Part shown: piece by piece, positions 56,101-64,000 of the stretch
How the letters are laid out: the number at the start of each line of letters is the position of its first letter
Numbering within the stretch: the stretch's first letter is position 1
Assembly (NCBI RefSeq): GCF_040807025.1
Contig: NC_090945.1
Span: forward strand, 51,151,588-51,215,587
Length of the DNA stretch: 64,000 nt
Direction: 5' to 3'
Source of the DNA: Struthio camelus
Lineage: Eukaryota > Chordata > Aves > Struthioniformes > Struthionidae
The notes under the pieces: generated by a model
What the model saw: the letters and a program-made list of their open reading frames with translations, nothing else
What the model was told of the DNA's origin: nothing
Databases searched by the model: none
Position numbers and translations under genes: made by a program

Positions 56101-58139
56101 CTTGAAGAGGTAAGGGCAGTGAGCCTGCAAACTGTCAAGAGTCTCCAGTCTTAAACAAGTGTTTGTCACTCGTTCTGTAGCTAGGTACAAGCTACCGTTT
56201 TATCATCTTCCAATGCAAAAATGCCCAAATCCCCCTAAGCCTACACTAAGTAGGAAGGTTCTCTATGGCTGAAAAACTTTTACTATAGTTTCATGCAGCC
56301 ACCAGAACACACTGCTCTGCAAGTCTCTTCCACATACTGTCTTAACGGCTGCTGTCAGGATTGGGAAAGCTCACCAAAAGAGAGGAGAGCTAGTCTCTTC
56401 TCCTTACACCACACGTGGTCCTTGAAAAGAGATACTTTGGCAATTATCAAGTTGCCAGAACATATTTGTGTTTAATTCTAACAGCAAACCATCACTTGCT
56501 ACATTTTCACTATAATACTAAGAAAGTGTCAATGAGCTCACTATATACTTGAAGGTCTTTCCAGCGTGGTAAGAAATAAAATAGTATTAAATAAACTTTT
56601 GAATGAACAGGCCAGCTAAACACTTTATTCTTCAGTTTCAATATCATGAAATATTGCCAAAAACCTGCCTGTTTTGTGGCTATGACGGGAGCCCAGTTTG
56701 TTAAAGTTCACAAAAGTTTACCTACTGTAAATTTCAGTCTGCTCTATGCCACATTTATTTACATTAGTTTGTAGTTACATCTACTCTTAATGTGGCATTA
56801 AGATCATTTGGTTTTGTGCTCAATAGCATTGACTTAGGAAAACTAGATGTGGTCTGTCCACATATAAGTATCTGCTGTAACAGAAGACTTCAGCTGCAAG
56901 TACACGAGAACAAATGAACTACAGTGACCATCAACAGTAATGCTAGGTTCCTCTAATCCCTTCCCCTTCAAAGAAGCAGTTGGAAGGAGCCAAGATTTAA
57001 CTAATCCATGACACAGGGTAAGGGTGACAACTTCTTTCATTCCTACATTTTATAAGCATCTCCCTTGAAGATCACAATTATTTCAACTTGCCTCCTTCCT
57101 TCAAGGAGGAAAACATGTTGTCCACCCCAAAGAAATACAGAGGCACTCTTGAAAGAATCAAGTAACAGTAAAATCTTGACTCTATAACAAACAAGAGAAT
57201 TGATAAAACCGCTGTTCAAGAAACTCTAGCTGTGTAATCAATTGCCTATATTTGCTTCTAAGCAATAGTTCCTCCCAGTCTGACTGCTTCCTTACCTTCA
57301 CTACTAAAAAACTATCACCTCACTGCAACACCATCTCTACAAAATCATAAAACAGAAGCTAAGCTACCATATCCAGAGTTCAGCAGGTAGCTGCTTTAAC
57401 TTCAGCTTCATCTATGGTTGGAATCTCTTGGCATGACTACTATGTCTTTTTCTGGGATCACTTCAGGACAGTTAGTACTCTCTACTTGCTTGTAACCTGA
57501 TACAGAGTCTCATCTGTCAGCTGTAAGCTAAATATTATAACAGAAGAATTTTAACCTAATCAATAAACTCCAGCATACATACTCCAACCCCAAGACCTAA
57601 CTTAATAGGTCATCTCTTAACCATGTTGCTGAGGAGCGAAAACTACATTGGGTCTATTCTAACATTCACAGGTTTTCCACTAGTCAGACCAGAACCTCAA
57701 TTTTTTCAGAACAAAGCCTGTTTCTCCCATACTAGTTACCACCACAGTGACCTTAACCCTCAAAACAGAGGCAAAAATTCAGAAAGCCAAGAAACATGTT
57801 CATATGTATTTCAGAGAAACGCTCGCCCTGAAAAGTAGGGCCCACCACATCACAAGTTTAGAAACACTAAGTCAGTGGTTGCTCTCTCTGTATGTCAAAG
57901 CTTCAAAATACAATGAATGACAGCATCAGTCAAGTGACACTTACCTCTACTTCCACAGACTGCATTGCTAAATCACATGGTGGTTTTAGTGCTTTAGGTC
58001 TTGTTGCATACCAGTAGGTAGTGAGAGCTGCAAAGGCACCGAAACCCATCAGCGTATTTGTTGGAAGGGTGCGCACATACTGTCTGACGTCACCAAGTTC
58101 TGGCATTCGTAGATGTCTAAACAATTCATGTGCTTGCAT
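25994..58139 (-). CDS. ACSL1: Long-chain-fatty-acid CoA ligase 1, complete coding region
   Basis: Activates long-chain fatty acids to acyl-CoA with ATP and CoA, at the outer mitochondrial membrane and ER, for oxidation or lipid synthesis. Twenty coding exons (minus): 58139-57945, 51178-51064, 50629-50565, 49124-49023, 44770-44671, 44512-44334, 41503-41471, 41292-41241, 40421-40348, 38699-38622 (or 38570-38493), 36238-36104, 34425-34291, 33319-33224, 32311-32239, 31558-31470, 28004-27888, 27264-27121, 26610-26509, 26425-26354, 26134-25994. The sum is 2097 nt, 698 residues, the same length as human ACSL1. Order: N-terminal membrane anchor (about 29-46), AMP-binding P-loop TSGTTGNPKG (276-285), LPLAHMFER gate region, GFFQGD (342-347), YGQTE (458-462), and the ACSL signature DGWLHTGD...[10 protein letters not shown] (533-557). 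The start [15 protein letters not shown] is characteristic of ACSL1 rather than ACSL5 or ACSL6. Confidence 0.98.
26354..26425 (-). CDS. ACSL1: ACSL1 coding exon 19
   Basis: Residues 629-652, [20 protein letters not shown] then SFEQ; acceptor GTATTCACAG, donor CAG|GTGAGA. Confidence 0.97.
26509..26610 (-). CDS. ACSL1: ACSL1 coding exon 18
   Basis: Residues 595-628, [20 protein letters not shown] then [14 protein letters not shown]; donor AAG|GTGGGT. Confidence 0.97.
27121..27264 (-). CDS. ACSL1: ACSL1 coding exon 17: signature motif and C-domain hinge
   Basis: Residues 547-594, [20 protein letters not shown] then [20 protein letters not shown] and FVHGESLQ. Contains the rest of the fatty acyl-CoA synthetase signature and the GEYIAPE catalytic loop. 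Confidence 0.98.
27503..27527 (+). repeat. T11G14 homopolymer tract
   Basis: T-run 27503-27513 followed by G-run 27514-27527 in the ACSL1 intron between coding exons 16 and 17; G on the ACSL1 template strand. Confidence 0.9.
27888..28004 (-). CDS. ACSL1: ACSL1 coding exon 16: start of ACSL signature
   Basis: Residues 508-546, [20 protein letters not shown] then [19 protein letters not shown]. The Asp of TGD binds the ribose hydroxyls of AMP. Confidence 0.98.
28005..31469 (-). other. ACSL1 intron, 3.5 kb
   Basis: AT-rich sequence with the T15A12 junction and a short CAGC repeat (about 30362-30378). No exon or mobile element recognised. Confidence 0.65.
30184..30210. repeat. T15A12 palindromic homopolymer junction
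   Basis: T-run 30184-30198 joined directly to A-run 30199-30210, in the ACSL1 intron between coding exons 15 and 16. Confidence 0.9.
31470..31558 (-). CDS. ACSL1: ACSL1 coding exon 15
   Basis: Residues 478-507, [20 protein letters not shown] then [10 protein letters not shown]; acceptor GTTTAATAG, donor GAG|GTGAGT. Confidence 0.98.
32239..32311 (-). CDS. ACSL1: ACSL1 coding exon 14: YGQTE motif
   Basis: Residues 454-477, [20 protein letters not shown] then DWTA; YGQTE contacts the adenine and the acyl-adenylate in the superfamily. Donor G|GTATGG. Confidence 0.98.
33224..33319 (-). CDS. ACSL1: ACSL1 coding exon 13
   Basis: Residues 422-453, [20 protein letters not shown] then [17 protein letters not shown] is a conserved adenylate-binding element. 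Donor CAG|GTGAGT. Confidence 0.98.
34291..34425 (-). CDS. ACSL1: ACSL1 coding exon 12
   Basis: Residues 377-421, [20 protein letters not shown] ... [14 protein letters not shown]; acceptor CCTTAATAG, donor CAG|GTATGC. Confidence 0.97.
34426..36103 (-). other. ACSL1 intron, 1.7 kb
   Basis: No recognisable feature beyond ordinary intron sequence. Confidence 0.6.
36104..36238 (-). CDS. ACSL1: ACSL1 coding exon 11
   Basis: Residues 332-376, [20 protein letters not shown] ... [13 protein letters not shown]. Contains GFFQGD and the [10 protein letters not shown] hinge, both invariant family landmarks. Confidence 0.98.
36239..38492 (-). other. ACSL1 intron after the gate exons
   Basis: Contains a pyrimidine-rich stretch on the plus strand (about 36870-37040) and the T/G homopolymer tract at 38055-38094. 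No exon seen. Confidence 0.6.
38055..38094 (+). repeat. Poly-T then poly-G tract
   Basis: T14 (38055-38068), then G-runs of 5 and 19 with one C each before them (38070-38094), about 0.4 kb downstream (minus sense) of gate exon 10b. Confidence 0.9.
38493..38570 (-). CDS. ACSL1: ACSL1 coding exon 10b: gate exon, alternative form B
   Basis: A second intact 78-nt exon, 51 nt downstream: [20 protein letters not shown] then FERLVE; acceptor TTTTTTCTTACAG, donor GAG|GTAAGG. It shares 15 of 26 residues with exon 10a, all of [11 protein letters not shown] conserved. Same phase, so it can replace exon 10a without a frame change. Mutually exclusive gate exons are known for mammalian ACSL1 and ACSL6. 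Confidence 0.93.
38622..38699 (-). CDS. ACSL1: ACSL1 coding exon 10a: gate exon, form A
   Basis: Residues 306-331, [20 protein letters not shown] then FERIVE; 78 nt, phase 0 on both sides, acceptor CCACTTTCAG, donor [26 protein letters not shown] matches the main human ACSL1 form (PCPDDTLISF). Used alternatively with 38493-38570. Confidence 0.96.
38700..40347 (-). other. ACSL1 intron before the gate exons
   Basis: 1.6 kb, nothing recognised. Confidence 0.6.
40348..40421 (-). CDS. ACSL1: ACSL1 coding exon 9: second part of P-loop
   Basis: Residues 281-305, [20 protein letters not shown] then VKATE; acceptor CTTCTTCCTCAG, donor GAG|GTAAAC. Feeds either of the two alternative gate exons. Confidence 0.98.
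41241..41292 (-). CDS. ACSL1: ACSL1 coding exon 8: first part of ATP/AMP P-loop
   Basis: Residues 264-280, [17 protein letters not shown], donor G|GTACAC. The P-loop TSGTTG-NPKG is split inside the Gly codon between this exon and the next. Confidence 0.98.
41471..41503 (-). CDS. ACSL1: ACSL1 coding exon 7 (33-nt microexon)
   Basis: Residues 253-263, [11 protein letters not shown] (human DLGRANRRKPK). Only 33 nt, phase 0 on both sides; acceptor CTTCTATAG, donor ATG|GTAAGT. Confidence 0.93.
41504..44333 (-). other. ACSL1 intron, 2.8 kb
   Basis: Ordinary intron sequence with a C9 run at about 43886-43894; nothing else recognised. Confidence 0.6.
44334..44512 (-). CDS. ACSL1: ACSL1 coding exon 6
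   Basis: Residues 193-252, [20 protein letters not shown] ... [12 protein letters not shown]; acceptor TTAATCAG, donor GAA|GTGAGT. The true upstream limit is the acceptor; the first codon is completed from coding exon 5. Confidence 0.97.
44671..44770 (-). CDS. ACSL1: ACSL1 coding exon 5
   Basis: Residues 160-192, [20 protein letters not shown] then [13 protein letters not shown]; donor G|GTAGGA. One of the most conserved stretches of the family. Confidence 0.98.
45445..45466 (+). repeat. A-run in ACSL1 intron
   Basis: Run of about 20 A between coding exons 4 and 5; no adjacent element recognised. Confidence 0.8.
47204..47223 (+). repeat. G20 tract
   Basis: Uninterrupted G-run in the ACSL1 intron between coding exons 4 and 5. 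Confidence 0.9.
49023..49124 (-). CDS. ACSL1: ACSL1 coding exon 4
   Basis: Residues 126-159, [20 protein letters not shown] then [14 protein letters not shown]. The acceptor follows an extended minus-strand poly-T tract (plus A-run at 49138-49152). Confidence 0.96.
49138..49285 (+). repeat. A-rich and A/C-rich low-complexity region
   Basis: An A-run at about 49138-49152 and an A/C-rich stretch at about 49212-49285. The first serves as the minus-strand pyrimidine tract just before ACSL1 coding exon 4. Confidence 0.85.
50565..50629 (-). CDS. ACSL1: ACSL1 coding exon 3
   Basis: Residues 104-125, [20 protein letters not shown] then KE; donor GAG|GTAAGT. Strong family match. Confidence 0.97.
51064..51178 (-). 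CDS. ACSL1: ACSL1 coding exon 2
   Basis: Residues 66-103, [20 protein letters not shown] then [18 protein letters not shown]; acceptor TTTATGTAG, donor A|GTAAGT. Preceded by the largest intron of the gene in this window, about 6.8 kb. Confidence 0.96.
51630..52132 (+). mobile_element. CR1 LINE 3' fragment, about 500 bp, young
   Basis: 5'-truncated CR1 retrotransposon. An open frame at 51667-52053 encodes the C-terminus of the CR1 ORF2 (reverse-transcriptase polyprotein): [20 protein letters not shown] ... [20 protein letters not shown], ending DVILGNML. The 3' end GATGATCTCCAGAGGTCCC...CTAAACGATTCTGTGATTCTG carries the typical short CR1 tail repeat. Orientation is antisense to ACSL1, in the intron between coding exons 1 and 2, about 450 bp from coding exon 2. 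Frame intact over the fragment but without the enzyme domains, so inactive. Confidence 0.97.
52793..52814 (+). repeat. G-rich tract G10-(TGGG)4-like
   Basis: G10 followed by TGGGTGGGTGGG, fitting a G-quadruplex pattern, in the intron between ACSL1 coding exons 1 and 2. Confidence 0.9.
53118..53143. repeat. T10A16 palindromic homopolymer junction
   Basis: T-run 53118-53127 joined to A-run 53128-53143 in the large ACSL1 intron. Confidence 0.9.
57945..58139 (-). CDS. ACSL1: ACSL1 coding exon 1 (start, membrane anchor)
   Basis: ATG at 58139-58137; encodes residues 1-65, [15 protein letters not shown]... to SVEVE, donor [26 protein letters not shown] is the single N-terminal membrane segment. 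An acceptor TTATGTCAACAG at 58173-58174 shows that the exon starts at 58172 with 33 nt of 5' UTR, so a separate upstream first exon exists. Confidence 0.97.
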
Positions 58140-59305
58140 TGTAGTTTAATGTGGTTATCCTGATGCTGGAGTCTGTTGACATAAGAGAAGTTACACATAT
58201 ACAGATCTGAAATTCTCTTTTGATTCGCTATTGTTACGGAAGAGTGCTATTGTTATGGGAGAGTGATACATACCTTGTCTTACTACCTTCTCACTATCAA
58301 AATAATTTTTTCCCGAAATTAAGCAGGCAATACCTTCAAACAGTCATAATGCAATTAAGTAATAAGCAGTTACAAGCTCTAGAAGAATGCTGGGGCTGAC
58401 AGGAGCCAGTTTCTTCAGGTTTTAAATACTGCTTTAACAGGCACTGCATTTGAATAGAACTTCTGCCTTACTTTTTGGAGAACAGCATCTGACAGATGTA
58501 AACAGTTACTTGTAGAGTAGCTGCACTGTATGTGTCAAACAGGGAAAGGAGGGAAGAGCTATGGGAGACGTAGCTTTCCTTGCATTGACATAACAGAACT
58601 GCACCAGAAGAACATCCTAATTCTGTGGTAGCATAGCAGTAAGCAGGACTTTTCATCTCTCAAGTCCAATAAAATAACATCTCTGCCTTCTCTACTCTCC
58701 CTTCAATCATGTATAAGGAGCTCACTGCAGAAAGCTGCCATCACAGCTGACATCCTTCTATAGCGCCGCTATATTAGCTAGCTTCCTTTTTCTCCCAGCA
58801 TGACACCAACAGTTCCTCTTTGGTCATAAAGCAGAATAAAGCAATATCTAAAGATGTTTAACGCAACAGCACACAGCAATGTAAACAAGCACAGGAAGCA
58901 CGTTCTATTTGTCACGTTTGCACAGAAAAAAAAAAAAAAAAGCTAAGAGGAGCCTACTCCTCGCCAGTGCCGCTGTGTTAGCTGACATGGATATTCCACA
59001 GCAAGAACAGATCGTGGAAAAAAAGCATTGCAGTCAGCTCAGCTGGTGCTTTCCGCTATAGCCAAGGTCTCCCAGGACGTTCATCACATGCTGAATCCGG
59101 CAGCTCCTGCCCACTAGGTTAGAGGTGAGCAGCAGGCAGGCAGCCTGCCCAGAGGCCAATTGCAACCCGCCCCGAATCACCCCACCACGCTGAAGGGCGA
59201 CCATCAGCCCTGTGCCTCACGGGAACTCGCGCCTGGCAGCCGCACTCACGGATGTATGTCACCAGTTCAGCCTCCTACAACCGGAGGAGGACTGACAATA
59301 GGCTC

Positions 59306-59337
59306 GGGGGCGGGGGGGGGGGGGGGGGGGGGGCGGG
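59306..59337 (+). repeat. G5CG22CG3 tract
   Basis: Longest G-run of the window (22 Gs at 59312-59333), upstream of ACSL1 coding exon 1. Confidence 0.9.
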
Positions 59338-59749
59338 CGAACACAGCAGTGGTTATTTGCGTTAAGTTCCCTTTGCTCAAAGGGCTGCAAGTTATTTACT
59401 ATAGAAAATTTAGGTCAAACCATTTCCTATGGACAATAAAGTTAGTTAAAAAACAAAAACAAAAAACCCACCACACACTGAAGAACGCCAAACACATTTG
59501 AATAATATTGTTACAGTGTGTTCTAGCAGTACCGGAAGATAGTAGGGAGGTGGGTTGGTGAAATCCAGTCAGGCAGTTGCATGCATATTAGCTTTAAAAC
59601 CAACTATGCCAGGTTAAGATTTCACATTTCTGCAGAATAATCAAGTCTAGAGTCTGCTGTTGAAATCTTCGCTGTTGTAATCAGTTATTCAACTGGGTAA
59701 CGGGAGAGTTGTCTAGTTTATAAAAAGTCTAATCAGTATTTGGACAAGG

Positions 59750-59990
59750 ATTTGCTTCTCCCCCCCGCCCCGCCTTCAAAAAAAACCCCACAGAAATAGC
59801 CCAAAGGGCCCATGCTTTCACAGCATTAGCAGAAGGGGAAAGGGCAGGCTGAAGCAAGGGTGCGGGCAGCGCTAGGCTGGAACCGGGTTCCACCTCCGCA
59901 AGGGCCACGGACCCCTCGAAGGCCCCGCAGCCTGCGGGCACCTCGAAGCCTCCCTCTCCCCTGCTCTCACGGCAGGGCCTCAAGGCATGG
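59750..59990 (-). promoter_or_regulatory. Small CpG-rich patch, candidate ACSL1 promoter
   Basis: About ten CpG dinucleotides within 100 bp around 59860-59960, unlike the flanks. ACSL1 genes in mammals use several alternative first exons. No strong minus-strand donor was identified next to it, so the assignment is weak. Confidence 0.3.
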
Positions 59991-60353
59991 CACTGCATCA
60001 CCTAGAGCAAGATGCCTTTATTTCACCTGTTTGCACTGTGACGCACTAAAATAAAATGACTGCATCTAAAATAGACAACAAGTTGAACTGAACCAGGGGA
60101 AGGTAGAAGAAGAACTGAATGTATCGGGCAGAAATCTTTTCATCTGTTCTTGGCAGAGGGAGGGAAAAAAAAAGTCACTGACTCAACAGTAGGATTACCA
60201 TGCTCTTGCTTTTTATGTATAAAATTACGTTATCTCTTCAGGTATTAAAAATACATAGCTTAATGAAAGCAATAATTAAGTCTTTCCAACAACATGCTTA
60301 GCTAATAAGCTAATTTTAGGTATCCTAGTATACACCATGTTATGAAACTAGAA

Positions 60354-60365
60354 GGGGGGGGGGGG
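60354..60365 (+). repeat. G12 tract
   Basis: G12 followed by AAGGGGG in the upstream ACSL1 region. Confidence 0.9.
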
Positions 60366-63300
60366 AAGGGGGACTATAACATATGTCACAGGTAAGAGCA
60401 AGCTTAGCTCTTTCCTCCTCAAGCCCCACAGTAGCCACCTCAGTTTTAAACAGATATTTGATTTCCTTTCTGCATTTGTCATGATGTCTCCTGCATGTGC
60501 ATTGCATTCCTAAATCATGCAGGGCAGTTAGAGAATTACTGTTTCAAAAGGCTCTCGTGCTACTACAGCTAACAAGAATGTAATAAGCAAGTTAAGTTTA
60601 TTCTTATAAACTCCTATGGTAACCAAAGAGTTAGTATGATTTAGGACTAGGTAACGAACAAAGAAACCCTCACGCACCACCACTTTTCGTTTTCTTGACC
60701 AGCTGTACAACCTGTAATATAAAAATTAAGACACCCTCAACATAAACATAGCAGTAAAATACATTATGTAGCTTTGATAAAGCTATGATATAGACACTTA
60801 AGAATGTCTTATTACACCTTCTGCCTCATCAGCACAAAAAAAGCAGGGTTAGGACAAAGTTTTCTGCAAGACTAAGCAACTCCTAGCTTTAACACTACCT
60901 GCTTATTCATATCAACTCTCATTTTCTGTATTTAAGACAAAACTAGAGTCAAGAGGGAGAACAAAGTCACATTTACAAACATATGCAACAAAAGTGTCCC
61001 CTCAGAAGAGGCAGGAGGTTTCAATGCTTCTCAGTCTGCTTTGATCCATCCCCTCACTTGCTTGGTCCATGCTCTAATCACACCCGACCCTCCAGGGTCT
61101 TTCCCAGGACTAAGGGGAACAGTTAAGAATCTTTAGATCTAGATACAGAGACCCTCTCAAGGGAGCTAGGATCTGGCTTTCCGTTCCTGTCCTCAAAAGT
61201 GCCATACTCAGCTGAGCCTGCTCACCCAAGACAAGCCAAACAACCTAGCAACACTTTATGGAATTCACTCCCTCCGTCCGCTATTCCACTCTTCAGCACC
61301 CAGACTCACTTACAGGAGACCTTTCAGTTTATACAGTCTACTCGTGCCTGGACACTCCCCTATCCCCATCTGCATGCCTCCATATTTTTGGAGTGTCATT
61401 AAGATCTTCCCCCTCCATCCTTTACTTTAGCCATTGGCAGACTAAAGAAAGTTATCAATAAGCTATTAACTTTTGCTGCATATCAGCATGAACCATCCAC
61501 TGGGAAAAAAGTGTTTCTAACTACTTGGCCCTGGGAAACCGAACACTTAAGGTGGCAGACTTGTGCTAGGCTAACAAGATTGACTCAAGTGGTAGTAATA
61601 CCATGCTTTTTGCCAACTCAAGTACTGCAATTACTTCTTATCCAGATGGGATCTACACTGCAAGTACTGTACTGAGAAACTTGGTTCCAACTCGAGACAG
61701 TATGTAACAACTGATTGCAAGTCATGGCTGGAGACCCAAAGAAAGTAGATCCCTGATAAGAAGGGCCAGTCTTTGATACTCAAGTTGCTACATGTAGCAA
61801 CAAATACAGAGCAGAAGGGACAATATTTGAGAACCTCAGAAGTACTCCCCCTGCCCCAATGTGACCAATAAACCTTTGTTTGTTTTTAGTTAGGAAGCAA
61901 CACCTGATAGATACGTGAAAGAGAGGCTCTAAAGAGCAACAGGACAGAAGAACTACTTCAGATATAATTACCTGCCCTGGCCACATCTAAGAAAACTGCA
62001 GTTCCCAATATTCAGCCTGTGAAAGTATCCCTCCGAATTCATCATATCAGTTCAGTTAGTCCTGCACCACTCAGACAAAGAAAGCTCTCTTTTCACACAC
62101 AGAAACCCTGCATCATCCAAGACTCATTCTTTGCAGCAGAGCCAGTATCTCAAGGCAACGACCCAAGTTGGCAAAACTCAGCCGTTCTTTGCTGCTCCTA
62201 CTCTCAGCACACAATGGGCTATTTACAGAGGGCAGCAGCCTCCCTATTGTCTATCCATAGCCAGACATCGTTCGAGTGTAACGGAAGAGAACAGGAGAGC
62301 AGCCGTCAGCTTCTTTATTGCAAGGAAAACAACCCCCAAGAACCAATGGCTTCTCTTCACCTCCACCCGCACATTTAGATGAGCGGTAGACTAGCACTGA
62401 GGAGCCTGCAACACAGGAAAGTTCACGACAACGTATAGAAGGAGAGGATGCACTATTTCTGTGGCCTCTTACAGAGGGAGGATAGCCCACAGGTAAGTTA
62501 CCTAGTTCTTGTTATTAGTAATGGGGCCCTAAAGTTCTCTCGATGTTTTGACCATGATATGGTGGAACTGGGGACCAGCCACCCACACACCTTCAGGTTA
62601 TCCTGGTAACCCATTAGCCATTAGTTTGTTGTTTTTAAACTGTTGCAGGTTACTCTGTACAGCTCCCAAAGACCTCTGCAGTACTGAAGTCCTTCTCCAT
62701 TCATCCTTTAAAAGAGCATCATATTCATGTTCTTTACTGTGTACAAAAGAGAGTACAACTAGCTTTGGCTACTGACAAAAGAAATCATTTTGTCTGAATA
62801 AAATATATAATCCTAATATGATGGTGCAGCTTATAATCAGCTTAAATTTTAAATCAGTCCAACCCGTCCCAGATACATATTCCCACAACCCATTTTGTGC
62901 TGGCCAGGCACTGATGTGGTTGCGCAGTCAGACTAGGAAGGTGATGTAGCACAGAACAATTTGCCCAGAATAGTTTTCATCCTAGTTCTCAGCTAGGTTA
63001 ACTCTCTTGTTTTGATGACCAGATAGCCATTAGCTGGAAGAAACAAGGCAGCATAGCTGGAGGAAGAAAGGGATGAGCAGTTTTAATACTGCATCTAAGC
63101 TTGCAACTCCAAACACACAGGGTGCAAGTCCTCCCAGACTTTTCTCCCCTGCCCCAGAGTCAAGAAAGTAACTTGACTGAGGTCTTGCAACTACCTATAA
63201 CACAGTTAAAACTGCAAACAGAAGAAGGGAAGCCACAACCACCCTCATGACACTGCAAAGGAACACAGGTTAACAGACATCTGAAGGGGATTCCCCAGTT

Positions 63301-64000
63301 TAAGCCTCCTATACCATCAACTCTACAACCAGGTGTCTCACACAGTGCAGCTGAAGGCTGCCATATACGACATGCCGGTCTGGCCTCAGCCACAAAGGCC
63401 TTTCCTGAACAAAGGAAATCTCTCTTTATTGAGGAGGAGCTCCACTGTTGAATTGTAGTATGGTCTAATCCACTACTCTGCCTCACCCTCCTCCAAATTA
63501 AAAACCTAAATCTCATTTCACCTGATATGGCCTAAACCCCCCACCCTCCCCACCAGGTTTCTGAGCTATAAACCCTCCTATACAGCAGTAACTGCCAGAT
63601 TTGCTTCCTCACGATGCTGAAGACGAAAGAACTGAAAACCTGTTATTGAAGAACCCAAGCAGCAGCCAGAAGATCCCCATCATTTGCCCACCTCTGCCCT
63701 GCCACAACAGCTCCACAGTGAGGCTCCAGGCAAATATAGCTAGCATCATGAAGCAGTTCAGGTTGCCTTTGGTGTTTCAGCTTCTGCATTTGGGACAAGC
63801 TGGAGGACTTGAGGGAAGCAGCCTGCAAGCTAGATTCAATCCCCGTCAGTTGAACAATGGCAGTTTACCATATTAAGATGCAACTGAACTCTTGCTGCAG
63901 AGGAGCACTATATGTGACAGTGATGTGTCAAGGCTCTGCACCTCTGCAAGGGAAGTCACAACCCTGTTCTTAGACATTTGGCTGCAACCCTCTCACAATC

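Larger units (their letters stand above)
51179..57944 (-). other. ACSL1 intron between coding exons 1 and 2, 6.8 kb
   Basis: Contains the CR1 copy at 51630-52132, the G-rich tract at 52793-52814 and the T10A16 junction; the remainder is featureless to inspection. Confidence 0.65.
58173..64000 (-). other. Upstream ACSL1 region (probable intron 1 or promoter side)
   Basis: No protein-coding exon recognised. Contains the G22 and G12 tracts and a CpG-enriched patch at about 59750-59990. Because coding exon 1 has its own acceptor, the first exon lies here or beyond the right edge. Confidence 0.6.

Noticed and set aside
62019..62382. 119- and 83-codon overlapping plus-strand frames
   Set aside because: Overlapping frames without recognisable motif or codon pattern; probably chance in upstream ACSL1 sequence.
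63160..63876. Open frames of 91 and 118 codons near the right edge
   Set aside because: No family match and no supporting splice signals; treated as non-coding.
1..64000. CRISPR arrays, operons, tRNA or rRNA genes, phage-like systems
   Set aside because: None seen; the window is spliced vertebrate DNA.

Overview
The window is nuclear DNA of a vertebrate, most probably a bird. Evidence for a bird is the set of CR1 LINE fragments ending in the short ATTCTGTG-type tail (about 51630-52132, 12828-13031, 4165-4592, plus a reverse copy near 14485-15150), the compact introns, and three spliced genes whose proteins and order match the vertebrate PRIMPOL - CENPU - ACSL1 neighbourhood. The species cannot be fixed from the sequence alone.

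Layout. (1) 1-10795, plus strand: the 3' part of PRIMPOL, eight exons carrying catalytic motif III, the zinc finger and the RPA-binding tail; the 5' part lies off the left edge. (2) 10800-23500, minus strand: the complete coding region of CENPU in 12 coding exons (387 residues), tail-to-tail with PRIMPOL and starting beside a CpG island at about 23200-23840. (3) 24545-58172 and probably to the right edge, minus strand: ACSL1, with 20 coding exons giving exactly 698 residues, plus one extra, alternative copy of the tenth coding exon. The 3' UTR ends about 0.7 kb from the CENPU CpG island. (4) 58173-64000: probable 5' intron or upstream region of ACSL1, with a small CpG-rich patch that could be a first exon.

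Every exon was placed by GT/AG boundaries and by reading-phase agreement with its neighbours; all junctions close in frame. The genes do not act in one pathway: PrimPol reprimes stalled DNA synthesis, CENP-U is part of the inner kinetochore, and ACSL1 activates long-chain fatty acids. They are linked only by conserved synteny.

No undescribed biological system was found. The most notable signals are a pair of equal-length, mutually exclusive ACSL1 gate-domain exons only 51 nt apart, a 36-bp perfect palindrome in the last PRIMPOL intron, a set of long G-runs all on the plus strand (the template strand of ACSL1), two CR1 tails that differ at only three positions, and possible overlap of the PRIMPOL and CENPU 3' ends.
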